From assembly GCA_021325385.1 (NCBI GenBank), contig JAJPHH010000029.1, forward strand, positions 1 to 64,000: 64,000 nucleotides of DNA. The letters run 5' to 3'. The notes under the pieces were generated by a model, which was given only the letters and a program-made list of their open reading frames with translations, searched no databases and was not told the origin of the DNA. The translations under genes and the position numbers were made by a program. Shown in pieces: positions 28,189 to 36,776 of this stretch. Origin of the DNA: Alphaproteobacteria bacterium. Its GTDB lineage: Bacteria > Pseudomonadota > Alphaproteobacteria > Rhizobiales > Beijerinckiaceae. How positions within the stretch are numbered: position 1 is the stretch's first letter; each line of letters opens with the position of its first letter.

Positions 28189-29088
28189 ATGAGACCAGGT
28201 CAAAATAAGCGCATGCGCGGCCGCAATGGCGGTCGTCGCGGCCCCAATCCGCTGACGCGGTCCTATGAATCGAACGGGCCGGACGTCAAGATTAGAGGCA
28301 ATGCGCAGCATATTGCGGAAAAGTACCTCCAGCTCGCCCGCGACGCTCATACGAGCGGCGATCCGGTCGGCGCAGAGAACTATCTCCAACACGCCGAACA
28401 TTATTTCCGGATCATCGCCGCGGCTCAGGCGGCGCAGCAGCAGATGCAGCAGGGCTTCGGACGTCCCGCGGCGGAGAACGAAGCGGAAGAGGCCGACGAC
28501 GACGAGGACATTGGCGGCCTGTCGGATCGGTTCGCCTCGCCGGCCGAGCGCTCGTCTTTTCAAGGTCAGCCGAATTTCGGCAATGGACCGCAACCGCAGG
28601 GTCAACCGTACCCGGACCGCGCGCCGTACGAAAACGATCGGCAGCAACAGGGCGATCGGCCCTATCAGGGCGGACGGCAGAACAATCGTCCGGATAATCG
28701 AGGCGAGCAGCGCGACAATCGCGGGCCGCGTCCCGACCGCCCGTATCAGGAGCGCGACCGCAATCGCAACCCGTTCAGTCGCCCGTTCCGGGAGCAGCAG
28801 CCGGTCCGCGGCGATGGGCCGCAGCCGAATGGTCCGTCGGGCTTGCCGTCGTTCATCAGCGCGCCGGCGCGGGTGACGCCGGCGTCTGAAGGCGAAGAGG
28901 CGCCGCAGGAAAACGCAGCGGCGGCGGAACGCCACGACGCGCATCCGATCGAGGCGAACGAATCGTCCGAGCCGCGCTTTCCCCGCCGGCGGCGCCGGCG
29001 GCCCAATTTCGGCTTCGACAATTCCGGCGAGGGCCAACGCGAAGAACAGGGCCAGCCCGACCCGAGCGAGGCGCCCGCCGGCGAGTGA
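28189..29088 (+). CDS. DUF4167 domain protein
   Basis: A 299-residue conserved alphaproteobacterial protein. Residues 1-80 form the DUF4167 domain (MRPGQNKRMRGRNGGRRGPN; later NAQHIAEKYLQLARDA and NYLQHAEHYFRI). The remainder is low-complexity and disordered, rich in Gln, Pro, Asn, Arg and Asp, with several RPYQ/RPD-type repeats and a short arginine cluster near the end. RNA binding is plausible from the basic N-terminus but unproven. AAGGAA precedes the ATG. It follows prmC as in many relatives. Confidence 0.88.
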   Translation: MRPGQNKRMRGRNGGRRGPNPLTRSYESNGPDVKIRGNAQHIAEKYLQLARDAHTSGDPVGAENYLQHAEHYFRIIAAAQAAQQQMQQGFGRPAAENEAEEADDDEDIGGLSDRFASPAERSSFQGQPNFGNGPQPQGQPYPDRAPYENDRQQQGDRPYQGGRQNNRPDNRGEQRDNRGPRPDRPYQERDRNRNPFSRPFREQQPVRGDGPQPNGPSGLPSFISAPARVTPASEGEEAPQENAAAAERHDAHPIEANESSEPRFPRRRRRRPNFGFDNSGEGQREEQGQPDPSEAPAGE

Positions 29089-29124
29089 TCCGCTCGCGCT
29101 CCAAAGAGATTTTTGATAGCGCGG

Positions 29125-29490
29125 CTAGGCGACGCTGATATCTTCGAACTTGGCTTTGACGAGGCTCTGATCGAAAGGTTTCATCAGAACGTCGTCGGCG
29201 CCGGCATGCATGGCGCGGGCGATCTGGGCGACATCGTATTCGCTCGTGCAAAACAGGATTTTCGGCTTGTCGCCGCCCGGCATGCGGCGCAATTGCTTCA
29301 TGAATTCGAAGCCGTCCAGGACGGGCATGCTCCAATCGACGATGATCGCGTCGGGCATGAGGAAGGCGCAGGCGTTCAGGGCCTGCTTGCCGTCGACCGC
29401 TTCCGAAGTCTGGAAATTCATGCCTTCGAGAATGCGACGCGCGATTTTGCGGATGACGGGCGAATCGTCGACGACCAGAACTTGCTTCAT
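29125..29490 (-). CDS. Single-domain response regulator (CheY-like receiver)
   Basis: A 121-residue receiver domain with no output domain. The acidic pocket D8-D9, phospho-acceptor D52 (IIVDWSMP), T82 and K104 (MKPF) are intact. It lies downstream of chpT on the same strand, with 166 bases between. It could exchange phosphate with ChpT or another phosphotransferase of the CtrA network, but it does not look like CpdR. Its start at 29490 follows the usual MKQVLVVDDS pattern. Confidence 0.88.
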   Translation of the reverse strand: MKQVLVVDDSPVIRKIARRILEGMNFQTSEAVDGKQALNACAFLMPDAIIVDWSMPVLDGFEFMKQLRRMPGGDKPKILFCTSEYDVAQIARAMHAGADDVLMKPFDQSLVKAKFEDISVA

Positions 29491-29656
29491 CTGAAACCTC
29501 CAAAGCCCGTCCGAAGCGCAGACGTCGCCGGCAGATTCATTCCTAGGCTCAAAGGCGGCCGTCGCGCCGCGACGGCATACTGGCGCCAGGAAGGTTAAGG
29601 AGCGTTGAAGCCGGCGTTCGATTCCGGCGAGCTCGCGCCGAGCAGCGCGGCGGCCC

Positions 29657-30304
29657 CTATGCTTCGACAGCCGGCCGGGCGCGCAGCCTGACCGTTTCCG
29701 CCTCCGTTTCGACGGCGATCGACATGCCGCAGGCGCGGGCGACGACGCCGGCGAAGAAAGGCTGGATCGTGTGGGCGTCGATCGCGCCATTTTCGGGCTC
29801 GCCGGCGATCAGCGCCGCCGCGCCTTTGGCGAGCCGCGCGTTCGGGCCTTTGGCTTCGACCTCGACCTCCATCGCGCCGCCTTCGCCCTTCGCCTCGACA
29901 GTCACCACGCCGCCGCGCGGGATCGCGGCAAAAGCGAGCAGGCAAAGATTGAGCAGAAGCTTGACCTTGTTTTTCGGCGCCAACTGGCGCGGCACATTCC
30001 AGACGAGCTTGGTGCGATCGTCGCTGATCAGCCCGCGGGTGACGCTCTCGGCGTCGCTGGTGTCGATCGATGCGCCCGCGGAGCCGGCCGCGCCGAAGGC
30101 GAGCCGGCAGAATTGCAAGCGGGCCGAGGCGGTGGCGGCGCTCTTCTTGATCAGGTCAAGCGCGACCTGACGCATTTCGGCGTCGTTTTCTTCGTCGAGC
30201 ACTTCCAGGCCGTTGATGATTGCGCCGACCGGGCTGATCACGTCGTGACAGACGCGCGAACACGCCAGAGACGCGAGATCCAGTCCATCGATGGCGAAAG
30301 TCAT
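29657..30304 (-). CDS. chpT: Histidine phosphotransferase ChpT
   Basis: A 215-residue dimeric phosphotransferase that passes phosphate from the hybrid kinase CckA to CtrA and CpdR, controlling the alphaproteobacterial cell cycle. The phosphorylated histidine is H20 in CSRVCHDVISPVGAI, and the degenerate ATPase-like C-terminal domain follows (LLLNLCLLAFAAIPRGG). The start at 30304 puts the histidine helix at the usual place. It is divergent from cysQ. Confidence 0.9.
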   Translation of the reverse strand: MTFAIDGLDLASLACSRVCHDVISPVGAIINGLEVLDEENDAEMRQVALDLIKKSAATASARLQFCRLAFGAAGSAGASIDTSDAESVTRGLISDDRTKLVWNVPRQLAPKNKVKLLLNLCLLAFAAIPRGGVVTVEAKGEGGAMEVEVEAKGPNARLAKGAAALIAGEPENGAIDAHTIQPFFAGVVARACGMSIAVETEAETVRLRARPAVEA

Positions 30305-30468
30305 AGGCGATTCCTGATCAAATTGCGGACGAGAATGACGAGACGCGAGCGCGCCGGCGGGCCCTCGAAGCCGCCGTTTCGATGCCGGCGAGCCGGCGCG
30401 AATCAGCTCCCGAGGCCCCTTTGGCCGAGGCCATTGCATGAGCGTCGCCGAACAAGATAGCAAGGCCT

Positions 30469-31347
30469 ATGAACGCCGTTTTGGAACCTGGCCCCGACAT
30501 CTCCAAGTCGATCGATCTGAGCGTCGCCTCGGCGGATGCGATCGCCGAATTCTTCGCGGAAATCGTCCTCGCCGCCGGGCCGGCCGTGATGGCCGAATAT
30601 CACGAAGGCTGTGAGGCGCGCGCCAAAGGCGATCTGAGCCCGGTCACAGCCGCCGACGAGCGGGCCGAGGCGCTTATTCTCGACTGGCTGCGCGCCGGCG
30701 CGGCGCCGATCGCCGTCGTCGCTGAAGAATCGGCGGCGCGCGGCGAGCGGCCCAATGTCGGCGCCGCTTTCGTCCTGGTCGACCCGCTGGACGGCACGCG
30801 CGAATTCCTCTCCCGCAACGGCGAATTCACCATCAACATCGCGCTGATCCGCGGCCGCTCCGTCGTCGCCGGCGCGGTCTACGCGCCGGCTCTCGGCCGC
30901 CTTTGGCTGGGCGGCGAGCGCGCCTTTTCCTGCGTCGCGCCGGTCGGCGCGGCTCTGCCGCCGCTCTCGGCTCGGCGCCGCCTGAAGACCCGCGCCGCGC
31001 CGCCAGCCGGGCTCGTCGCCTTGGCCAGCCGTTCGCATGGCGATCCGACGACAGAGGCTTTTCTCGACAAGTTGCCCATCGCCGAGCGCCGCTCCGCCGG
31101 ATCTTCGCTGAAATTCTGCGTCCTGGCCGAAGGCGAAGCCGACCTCTATCCACGCTTCGGGCCGACCATGGAATGGGACACCGCGGCGGGCGAGGCTGTG
31201 CTTCGCGCCGCCGGCGGGACGGTTCTTTCCCCGGACGGCGGAGCATTCCTCTACGGAAAAATCGAATCGGGCTTTCGCAATGGCGGATTCATCGCCTGGG
31301 GCGACCTGTCCCTGCCCAAGCGGTTCGCCATGCTTAACGAACCTTAA
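30469..31347 (+). CDS. cysQ: 3'(2'),5'-bisphosphate nucleotidase, inositol monophosphatase superfamily
   Basis: A 292-residue phosphatase that hydrolyses 3'-phosphoadenosine 5'-phosphate during sulfate assimilation. Magnesium ligands lie in EES (about 87), DPLDGTREF (about 104-112) and MEWDTAAGEA near the C-terminus, in the CysQ version of the family. It is somewhat longer than E. coli CysQ at the N-terminus. A strong terminator follows at 31373. Confidence 0.9.
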   Translation: MNAVLEPGPDISKSIDLSVASADAIAEFFAEIVLAAGPAVMAEYHEGCEARAKGDLSPVTAADERAEALILDWLRAGAAPIAVVAEESAARGERPNVGAAFVLVDPLDGTREFLSRNGEFTINIALIRGRSVVAGAVYAPALGRLWLGGERAFSCVAPVGAALPPLSARRRLKTRAAPPAGLVALASRSHGDPTTEAFLDKLPIAERRSAGSSLKFCVLAEGEADLYPRFGPTMEWDTAAGEAVLRAAGGTVLSPDGGAFLYGKIESGFRNGGFIAWGDLSLPKRFAMLNEP

Positions 31348-31372
31348 AGAAGATCGGCCGAAACTGGCGCGT

Positions 31373-31420
31373 GACGCGGCTGTGGGGCGCCAAAGCTTCG
31401 CCACACAGGCGTCATTTTTT
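31373..31420 (+). terminator. Intrinsic terminator after cysQ
   Basis: A long imperfect stem is built from GACGC/GCGTC (31373-31377 and 31109-type positions at 31409-31413), CTGTG/CACAG (31380-31384 and 31404-31408) and GGCG/CGCC (31386-31389 and 31399-31402). It is followed by ATTTTTT (T-run 31415-31420). It lies 25 bases after the cysQ stop. Confidence 0.7.
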
Positions 31421-31478
31421 GGTCCGACGGCTTCCCTCGTCTTTGCGCGAAGCCCTTTGGGCCTGGAGGGCGTAAATC

Positions 31479-32051
31479 ATGCCGCTTCTTTCTCGGCGAG
31501 AAATTCTGGCCGGCGCCGCCGGCGTGAGCTTCTTTTTTGTCGCAGACCGGGCGCGCGCCGACGCGCCTGCGCCGTTTTCGACGGAGGAGCTGGTCGACAG
31601 CGGCCACCGCTTCTTTGGCGCGATCTCGCGCGGCCTCGCACAAGTGGTCGAGGAGGCGACGCGGCGCTGGGGCCAGCCGAACGGCTATATCCTCGGCCAG
31701 GAAGCCTCAGCCGCCTTTGTCGGCGGCCTGCGCTACGGCGAGGGGAAGATGTATACCCGCAACGCTGGCGACCAGCGCGTCTTCTGGCAGGGACCCTCGC
31801 TCGGCTTTGACGCCGGCGCGGACGGCGACCGGACCATGATGCTGGTCTATAATTTGCCCGCGGTCGACGCGATTTTCCGCCGCTATGGCGGCCTGGACGG
31901 CTCCGCTTATTTTGTCGGCGGTTTCGGCTTCACCGCTCTGGGCGCGGACGGGGTGATCGTCGTGCCGATACGCTCTGGCGTCGGCGCGCGGCTCGGCGTC
32001 AATTTGAGTTATTTGAAATTCACCCCGCGCGCCACTTGGAACCCCTTCTAG
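31479..32051 (+). CDS. eipA: DUF1134/EipA family envelope protein
   Basis: A 190-residue periplasmic protein of the DUF1134 family, which includes Brucella EipA, needed for cell envelope integrity. The N-terminus (SRREILAGAAGVSFFFVADRA) is a signal peptide with twin-arginine-like residues, cleaved near ARA-DAP at about 27. The mature part has the glycine-rich small beta barrel-like pattern typical of the family, with YFVGGFGFTALGADG and IRSGVGARLGVNLSYLKF. The ATG is preceded by GGAGGGC. Confidence 0.88.
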   Translation: MPLLSRREILAGAAGVSFFFVADRARADAPAPFSTEELVDSGHRFFGAISRGLAQVVEEATRRWGQPNGYILGQEASAAFVGGLRYGEGKMYTRNAGDQRVFWQGPSLGFDAGADGDRTMMLVYNLPAVDAIFRRYGGLDGSAYFVGGFGFTALGADGVIVVPIRSGVGARLGVNLSYLKFTPRATWNPF

Positions 32052-32180
32052 CGCGTAAAATTACGGCGCGATCGAGACCCAACGGGGCGCGCAAAACGTT
32101 TTGAAGCGGGCGCAAAAGCCTTTGCGCGCCGCCGCGCGCATGCGATGGTGAAAGGGTGCTTTCAGCCCAGGTGAGCCGCA

Positions 32181-33065
32181 TTGGTCGAGCAGGCAATGTA
32201 TTTTGTGGCCGGGCTCCTGGTCGCCGGGCTTGTCCTGATGTTGATCTTGCCCGCCTTTTGGCGGCGGGCGCTGCGGCTTTCGGCGCGGCGCGCGCGATTG
32301 TTGACGCCGCTTTCTGTCAACGAGGCGATCGCCGAGCGTGACGCCTTGCGCGCCGAGCATGCCGTGGCGCGCCGGTTGTTGGAGCGGCGCATCGAGGCCT
32401 TGGAAACCGAATTGGGGCAAAAACGCGCCGCGCTTGGCCGCGAAATGAAGCGGGTCGCGCTGGACGAGGAAAGGCTCGGGCTGAGGCAAGAAGCCGCGGC
32501 GCTGCGCGAGGAGCTCGCGGCGAAAACGCGCGACAACCTCGCGCTCGAAGCCGAGCTTGGCGGCAGCCGCGTCGCGCTGCACGACTTGAGCGCGCAACTC
32601 GATCGCGCCTTGGCGCAGGTCGCGGCGCTGCGCGAAGCGGCGATCAGGGCCGAAACCAGGGCCGACGAACAACGGGCCGCCATCGCCGGCTTGGAGACGC
32701 GCGCCGCCGGACTCCAGGCGCGGCTCGAGGACGAGGCGCGCGCCTTCAAAGTCAAGATCGAGGCGCTCGAAGCGGGAAGGGCGCGCGAAGCGCGGGAGGG
32801 CGGGGACAAACGGATCGAAGCGGCCGGGTCGGCGGCTGGCGAAAAGCCGCGCGCCGACGGCGATCGCGCTTTGCGCGAGGCGATCGCCAAGCTCGGCGAC
32901 GACGTTCTGCGCTTGATGGAGCGGCAAGGCGAGGAGACGGAGCAGCTGATGACAAAACTGGGCTCTCCGAGGCGCGAGCACGTCGCGGCGCTGCCGCCGC
33001 CGGAAAAAAGTAAGGACAAAGCGCCGCCGCTGCGACGGGCGCGCTCGACATCGCCGGCGCCGTAG
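32181..33065 (+). CDS. Membrane-anchored coiled-coil protein
   Basis: A 294-residue protein with one N-terminal transmembrane helix (about residues 7-27, YFVAGLLVAGLVLMLILP) followed by RRALRLSARRARLLTPLS and a long Ala/Glu/Arg/Leu-rich coiled coil (residues 50-215), ending in a Pro/Lys-rich tail. Proteins of this pattern are conserved near eipA in Hyphomicrobiales, but I know no function. The TTG at 32181 has AGGTGAG at a proper distance. The cytoplasmic coil suggests a scaffold or envelope-linked role. Confidence 0.7.
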   Translation: MVEQAMYFVAGLLVAGLVLMLILPAFWRRALRLSARRARLLTPLSVNEAIAERDALRAEHAVARRLLERRIEALETELGQKRAALGREMKRVALDEERLGLRQEAAALREELAAKTRDNLALEAELGGSRVALHDLSAQLDRALAQVAALREAAIRAETRADEQRAAIAGLETRAAGLQARLEDEARAFKVKIEALEAGRAREAREGGDKRIEAAGSAAGEKPRADGDRALREAIAKLGDDVLRLMERQGEETEQLMTKLGSPRREHVAALPPPEKSKDKAPPLRRARSTSPAP

Positions 33066-33122
33066 CGCAGAGAACTGGCGCGCCTTCGCGGGGCAAGGCG
33101 GATTTGAGACAGGGGGCTTGCC

Positions 33123-33701
33123 ATGTCCGAACATGTCGGCGTTCACGTTCATCCGGCGCATGAGGAAATGGTCCATGAAATGGCCGAGCATGGCGGCGAA
33201 GGCCTCGCCCAGCGCGTCGCCATCGTCACCGCTCTGCTCGCCACGATCGGCGCGCTATTCGGCTATCAGGCCGGCCGCGTCTCGACCGAGGCGGTGCTGT
33301 TGAAGAACGATTCGATCACCGCCCAGACCAAGGCCTCCGACATGTGGGCGGAATATCAGGCCAAGAGCACGCGCGAATTCTTGTCGAAGAACCTTTCTCT
33401 GATCGCCGCGGACGACGCCCAGAAGGGCAAGCTCGCCTCAGAGGGCGAGCGCTACAGCAAGGAGAAGCAGGACATCGCCGAAAAGGCGAAGAAGTTCGAA
33501 GAGGAGGCCAAGAACGCCAATGAGCGCGCCGAGGCCAATGTCGTCCCGCACGAGCGGATGGGGCTCGGCGTCGCGCTGATGCAAGTCGCGGTCGCGCTCG
33601 CTTCGATCACCGTGTTGACCCGCAAGACCTGGCTCTTCTACGGCGCGCTCGCCTTCGCCGCGATCGGCGTCGGGGTGTCGACCTGGGGGTATTTTTCCTA
33701 A
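33123..33701 (+). CDS. DUF4337 family membrane protein
   Basis: A 192-residue inner-membrane protein. The N-terminus is His-rich (EHVGVHVHPAHEEMVHEM). A first hydrophobic helix (IVTALLATIGALFGYQAG) is followed by a coiled, highly charged soluble segment (about residues 50-145, KDKSIT to NERAEANV) and two C-terminal hydrophobic helices. This is the DUF4337 pattern. It follows the coiled-coil membrane protein by 57 bases and could be co-transcribed with it. Function is unknown. Confidence 0.85.
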   Translation: MSEHVGVHVHPAHEEMVHEMAEHGGEGLAQRVAIVTALLATIGALFGYQAGRVSTEAVLLKNDSITAQTKASDMWAEYQAKSTREFLSKNLSLIAADDAQKGKLASEGERYSKEKQDIAEKAKKFEEEAKNANERAEANVVPHERMGLGVALMQVAVALASITVLTRKTWLFYGALAFAAIGVGVSTWGYFS

Positions 33702-33807
33702 GCGCCGCTCGTTAGGCGCATGCCGGCTATTGGGGGCCGGTCCGGTATCTCGCGCAAGACCGATACTGCTGAGCTTTTTGCCGCAAACGCCGCGCAAGGC
33801 CTTAAGG

Positions 33808-34413
33808 CTAATCCGCCGCGAACCGGCTGATCTCCAAGCCCGATCCGACTGGCACGCAGATGCTGGTCATCTTCGGCTTGGCGCGCACGGCTCTCGCGTA
33901 GCGCTCGACATCCTCCCCGCCGGGAAAGATCATGTTATCGGCGACGACGATCGCGCCCGGATTGAGTTTCGGGTAGAACGCGTCAAGGCAGGGCGTGTAG
34001 AGGTCCTTCCATAAATCGACCAGGACGAAGTCGAGCTTGAACGCGAGTTGCGCAATGATCTCCAACGCGTCGCCGACCTTGAAGTCCACGTACTCGGCAA
34101 GACCGGCCTTCGCAGACATATCGTGCGCATAGGCTGACTTATGATCGGCGATTTCGATCGTCGTCAGACGGCCGCCGGCGGCGCGCGCGGCCTCCGCCAG
34201 CCAGATCCCCGAATAGCCGTACGACGTGCCGAGCTCGAGAATGTTCGGCGCCTTGAGACTTCTCGCAAGAATATTGATCAATTGGCCGCTATCGGGGCCG
34301 ACGGCGAGAAGAGCGCCATCGGACCAATCGCGCCCGCCGCGGCCTCGGCTGTCATTTTCATGGCGCATGCGCTCGTGATAGGCCTCGAGCACGGCGGCGA
34401 TTTTCTCATCCAT
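33808..34413 (-). CDS. Class I SAM-dependent O-methyltransferase
   Basis: A 201-residue methyltransferase of the catechol/caffeoyl-CoA O-methyltransferase-like group. SAM-binding motif I is ILELGTSYGYSG (about residues 57-68), with TTIEIADH after it; FVLVDLWKDLY and VVADNMIFPGG are the metal and catalytic region. The substrate is unknown, most often a phenol or a hydroxylated small molecule. It is separated by 86 bases from the NAD(P)-binding gene on the same strand. Confidence 0.82.
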   Translation of the reverse strand: MDEKIAAVLEAYHERMRHENDSRGRGGRDWSDGALLAVGPDSGQLINILARSLKAPNILELGTSYGYSGIWLAEAARAAGGRLTTIEIADHKSAYAHDMSAKAGLAEYVDFKVGDALEIIAQLAFKLDFVLVDLWKDLYTPCLDAFYPKLNPGAIVVADNMIFPGGEDVERYARAVRAKPKMTSICVPVGSGLEISRFAAD

Positions 34414-34499
34414 TCGAAATTTCCGCGATCGTCATCGAGAGGCCACACTGTATCGAGCCTCCATCGTTGCGCCAACCTTAGGGAGATCCGGCTCACCGC

Positions 34500-35117
34500 T
34501 CATTCGGATGTGACCCCGACTACCGCCCGCAAATGATTGCGGCTCTCGATCTCGTCGAGCAGATAGGCGGCGAGATCTGCGCGTTGCATAGACCAAGCGC
34601 CTTTCGGCTGCGCGCCGACTTCGATCCGATAGCCCTGCCGCGCGCCGCCGTCGAGCAATCGCGGCGGACGAGCGATCGTCCATTCGACGTCGCTGGCGCG
34701 TACGAGGCGCTCCATGGCCGCAGAGTCCGCGACATGTCTCGCCAACATGAGCTTGAGGATCTGGATGATCGGATTCCGGCCGGGAAAGAGGAGGCCCTGC
34801 GAGACGACGAGGCAACGGCGAACGCCAGCGCGGTCCATCGCATCCAGCATGGCGCCCGCCGCGTCGCGCAGCAGGCTCGCATCGCCGCGCGATCTTTGCC
34901 CGAGACATGATATGACGGCGTCGTGACCGGCAAGACCAGCGGCAAGGTCGTCGGCGCGTCGCGGATCGCCGACCTTCGCCTGTAAGTTCTCGCGCCCTTG
35001 GACCTTCTCGGGACGACGAACAAGCGCCGTCACCGCATGGCCGCGCGAAAGCGCCTGGTCGACGACATGCCGTCCGGTGCGGCCGGTCGCTCCCAGAATG
35101 AAGAGCTTCGTCGCCAT
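34500..35117 (-). CDS. NAD(P)-binding, atypical SDR/NmrA-like protein
   Basis: A 205-residue Rossmann protein. LFILGATGRTGRHVVDQAL (residues 5-23) is the nucleotide-binding motif of atypical short-chain dehydrogenases, with VISCLGQ and later WTIARPPRLLDGG typical of the NAD(P)H-binding (PF13460) group. It is similar in size to flavin reductase-like or epimerase-like members. It starts 23 bases from the end of emrB and may be the third gene of the emrAB operon. Confidence 0.82.
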   Translation of the reverse strand: MATKLFILGATGRTGRHVVDQALSRGHAVTALVRRPEKVQGRENLQAKVGDPRRADDLAAGLAGHDAVISCLGQRSRGDASLLRDAAGAMLDAMDRAGVRRCLVVSQGLLFPGRNPIIQILKLMLARHVADSAAMERLVRASDVEWTIARPPRLLDGGARQGYRIEVGAQPKGAWSMQRADLAAYLLDEIESRNHLRAVVGVTSE

Positions 35118-35140
35118 TCTGCGGAACGAGCCGCGCTACT

Positions 35141-36745
35141 TCAATGCCCGCCGCCCGGCCCGCCGGCCATTTGCGGCCGCCGCATGATCGGGGCGAGGAC
35201 GACGAGAGCGACAAAGATGACCGTCAGCGCGAGGAAGACATCGCCGAGCGCCATCACTTCGGCCTGCCTGCGAGCCATCAGCGTCATCTCTTTGGTCGCG
35301 GCGAGCGCCGCGTCGGAGCCGCGCGAAGCGAAAGCGGCGGTCATCTTGGCGAGCGTCTCGTCGGCGGCCTTGTGGCCCCACGACACGGCCTCGTGCAGGC
35401 GCTCGATATGCAGGTCCATGCGCTTGTCGAGGAGCGTGTTGATTCCGGCCAATCCGAAAGCGCCGCCGAGATTGCGGGTCAAGTTGAAGAGGCCTGAAGC
35501 GTTCTTCATCTTCTGCGGCGGCATCGTGCCAAGCGCGAGATTGTTGATCGGCACCATGCACAGCATCAGCGAGAAGCCGCGGAAAATCTGCGGCACGAGC
35601 AGCTCCCAGAAATCCCAATCCACGGTGATGTAAGAGGCCTGCCAGGTGCCGATGGCGAAGCCGACGAAGCCGATCGCGATCATCAGGCGCGGATCGACCT
35701 TGGTCATCAGCCGGCCGGATATCGGCGCGCAGATGAACATGCAGGCGCCGGTGACGAACATCGTCTGGCCGATCATCAGAGGCGTATAGCCGCGCACCGA
35801 CGCAAGGTACACCGGATAGATATAGGTCAACCCGTAGAGGCCGATTCCCAGCACGAAGGACAGCATCGAGCCGGTCCAGAAATTGCGATCGCGGAAGGCG
35901 GAAAGATCGACGATCGGCTGGCGAGCGGTGAACGCTCGCCAGAAAAAGACGATGCCGCCGATTGCAGAGATGACGATCGCGTTGGCGACCGGTTGATATT
36001 CGAGCCAATCCTTCGATGGTCCTTCTTCGAGCGCATATTCGAGCGCGCCGAGAAAGGCGGCCATTGAAATCAGGCCGGTCCAATCGAAATTCTCCAGCAA
36101 CGAATAGTCGGGTTCGTCGAAATCGATCAGGAACCAGGCGGCGATCGAGACGATGATTCCAGGCGGGATGTTCACCAGGAACAGCCAGTGCCAGGAGTAC
36201 CAATCGGTCAACAGGCCGCCGACCGTCGGCCCGATCGTCGGCGCGAGCGTCGCGACCAGGCCGATGATCGGCGCAACCAGAGGCATCTTGCTGCGTGGGA
36301 AGATCGTATAGGCGGAAGCGAAAACCGTCGGGATCATGCCGCCGCCGATGAAGCCCTGCAGCGCGCGCCAGACGATCATCTCGTCGATCGAGCTCGCCCG
36401 CGAGCAGAAGAAGCTCATCAAGGTGAAACCGGCCGAGGAGATGAAGAAAATCACCCGCGTCGACAGCACCCGCGACAGGAAGCCCGACAGCGGGATCATG
36501 ATGACTTCTGCGATGAGATAGCTCGTCTGAACCCAGGTGATTTCGTCTTGCGACGCCGATAGGCCCGCCTGGATCTCCGATAGCGAGGCTGAGACGATCT
36601 GGATGTCCAGGATCGCCATGAACATCCCGAAGACCATGAAGATGAAGGCCGCCAGCTTTCGGCGATCGAGGCGTTCGGCGGCGGCTTGGGCTCGCGGCGG
36701 CGCGGCGGCGCGCGGCGCGGATGCGGTGACGGACGTGCTGCTCAT
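35141..36745 (-). CDS. emrB: DHA2-family drug:H+ antiporter, EmrB-like
   Basis: A 534-residue inner-membrane protein with about 14 hydrophobic helices. Motifs of the DHA2 family include MFGMFMAILDIQIVSASL in helix 1 and RALQGFIGGGMIPTVF. With the membrane fusion protein encoded just upstream, it should form a tripartite efflux pump exporting hydrophobic compounds. It starts 31 bases after emrA. Confidence 0.92.
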   Translation of the reverse strand: MSSTSVTASAPRAAAPPRAQAAAERLDRRKLAAFIFMVFGMFMAILDIQIVSASLSEIQAGLSASQDEITWVQTSYLIAEVIMIPLSGFLSRVLSTRVIFFISSAGFTLMSFFCSRASSIDEMIVWRALQGFIGGGMIPTVFASAYTIFPRSKMPLVAPIIGLVATLAPTIGPTVGGLLTDWYSWHWLFLVNIPPGIIVSIAAWFLIDFDEPDYSLLENFDWTGLISMAAFLGALEYALEEGPSKDWLEYQPVANAIVISAIGGIVFFWRAFTARQPIVDLSAFRDRNFWTGSMLSFVLGIGLYGLTYIYPVYLASVRGYTPLMIGQTMFVTGACMFICAPISGRLMTKVDPRLMIAIGFVGFAIGTWQASYITVDWDFWELLVPQIFRGFSLMLCMVPINNLALGTMPPQKMKNASGLFNLTRNLGGAFGLAGINTLLDKRMDLHIERLHEAVSWGHKAADETLAKMTAAFASRGSDAALAATKEMTLMARRQAEVMALGDVFLALTVIFVALVVLAPIMRRPQMAGGPGGGH

Positions 36746-36776
36746 GGCCGACCCTCCTACGCCTTGGCCGGGCTCG

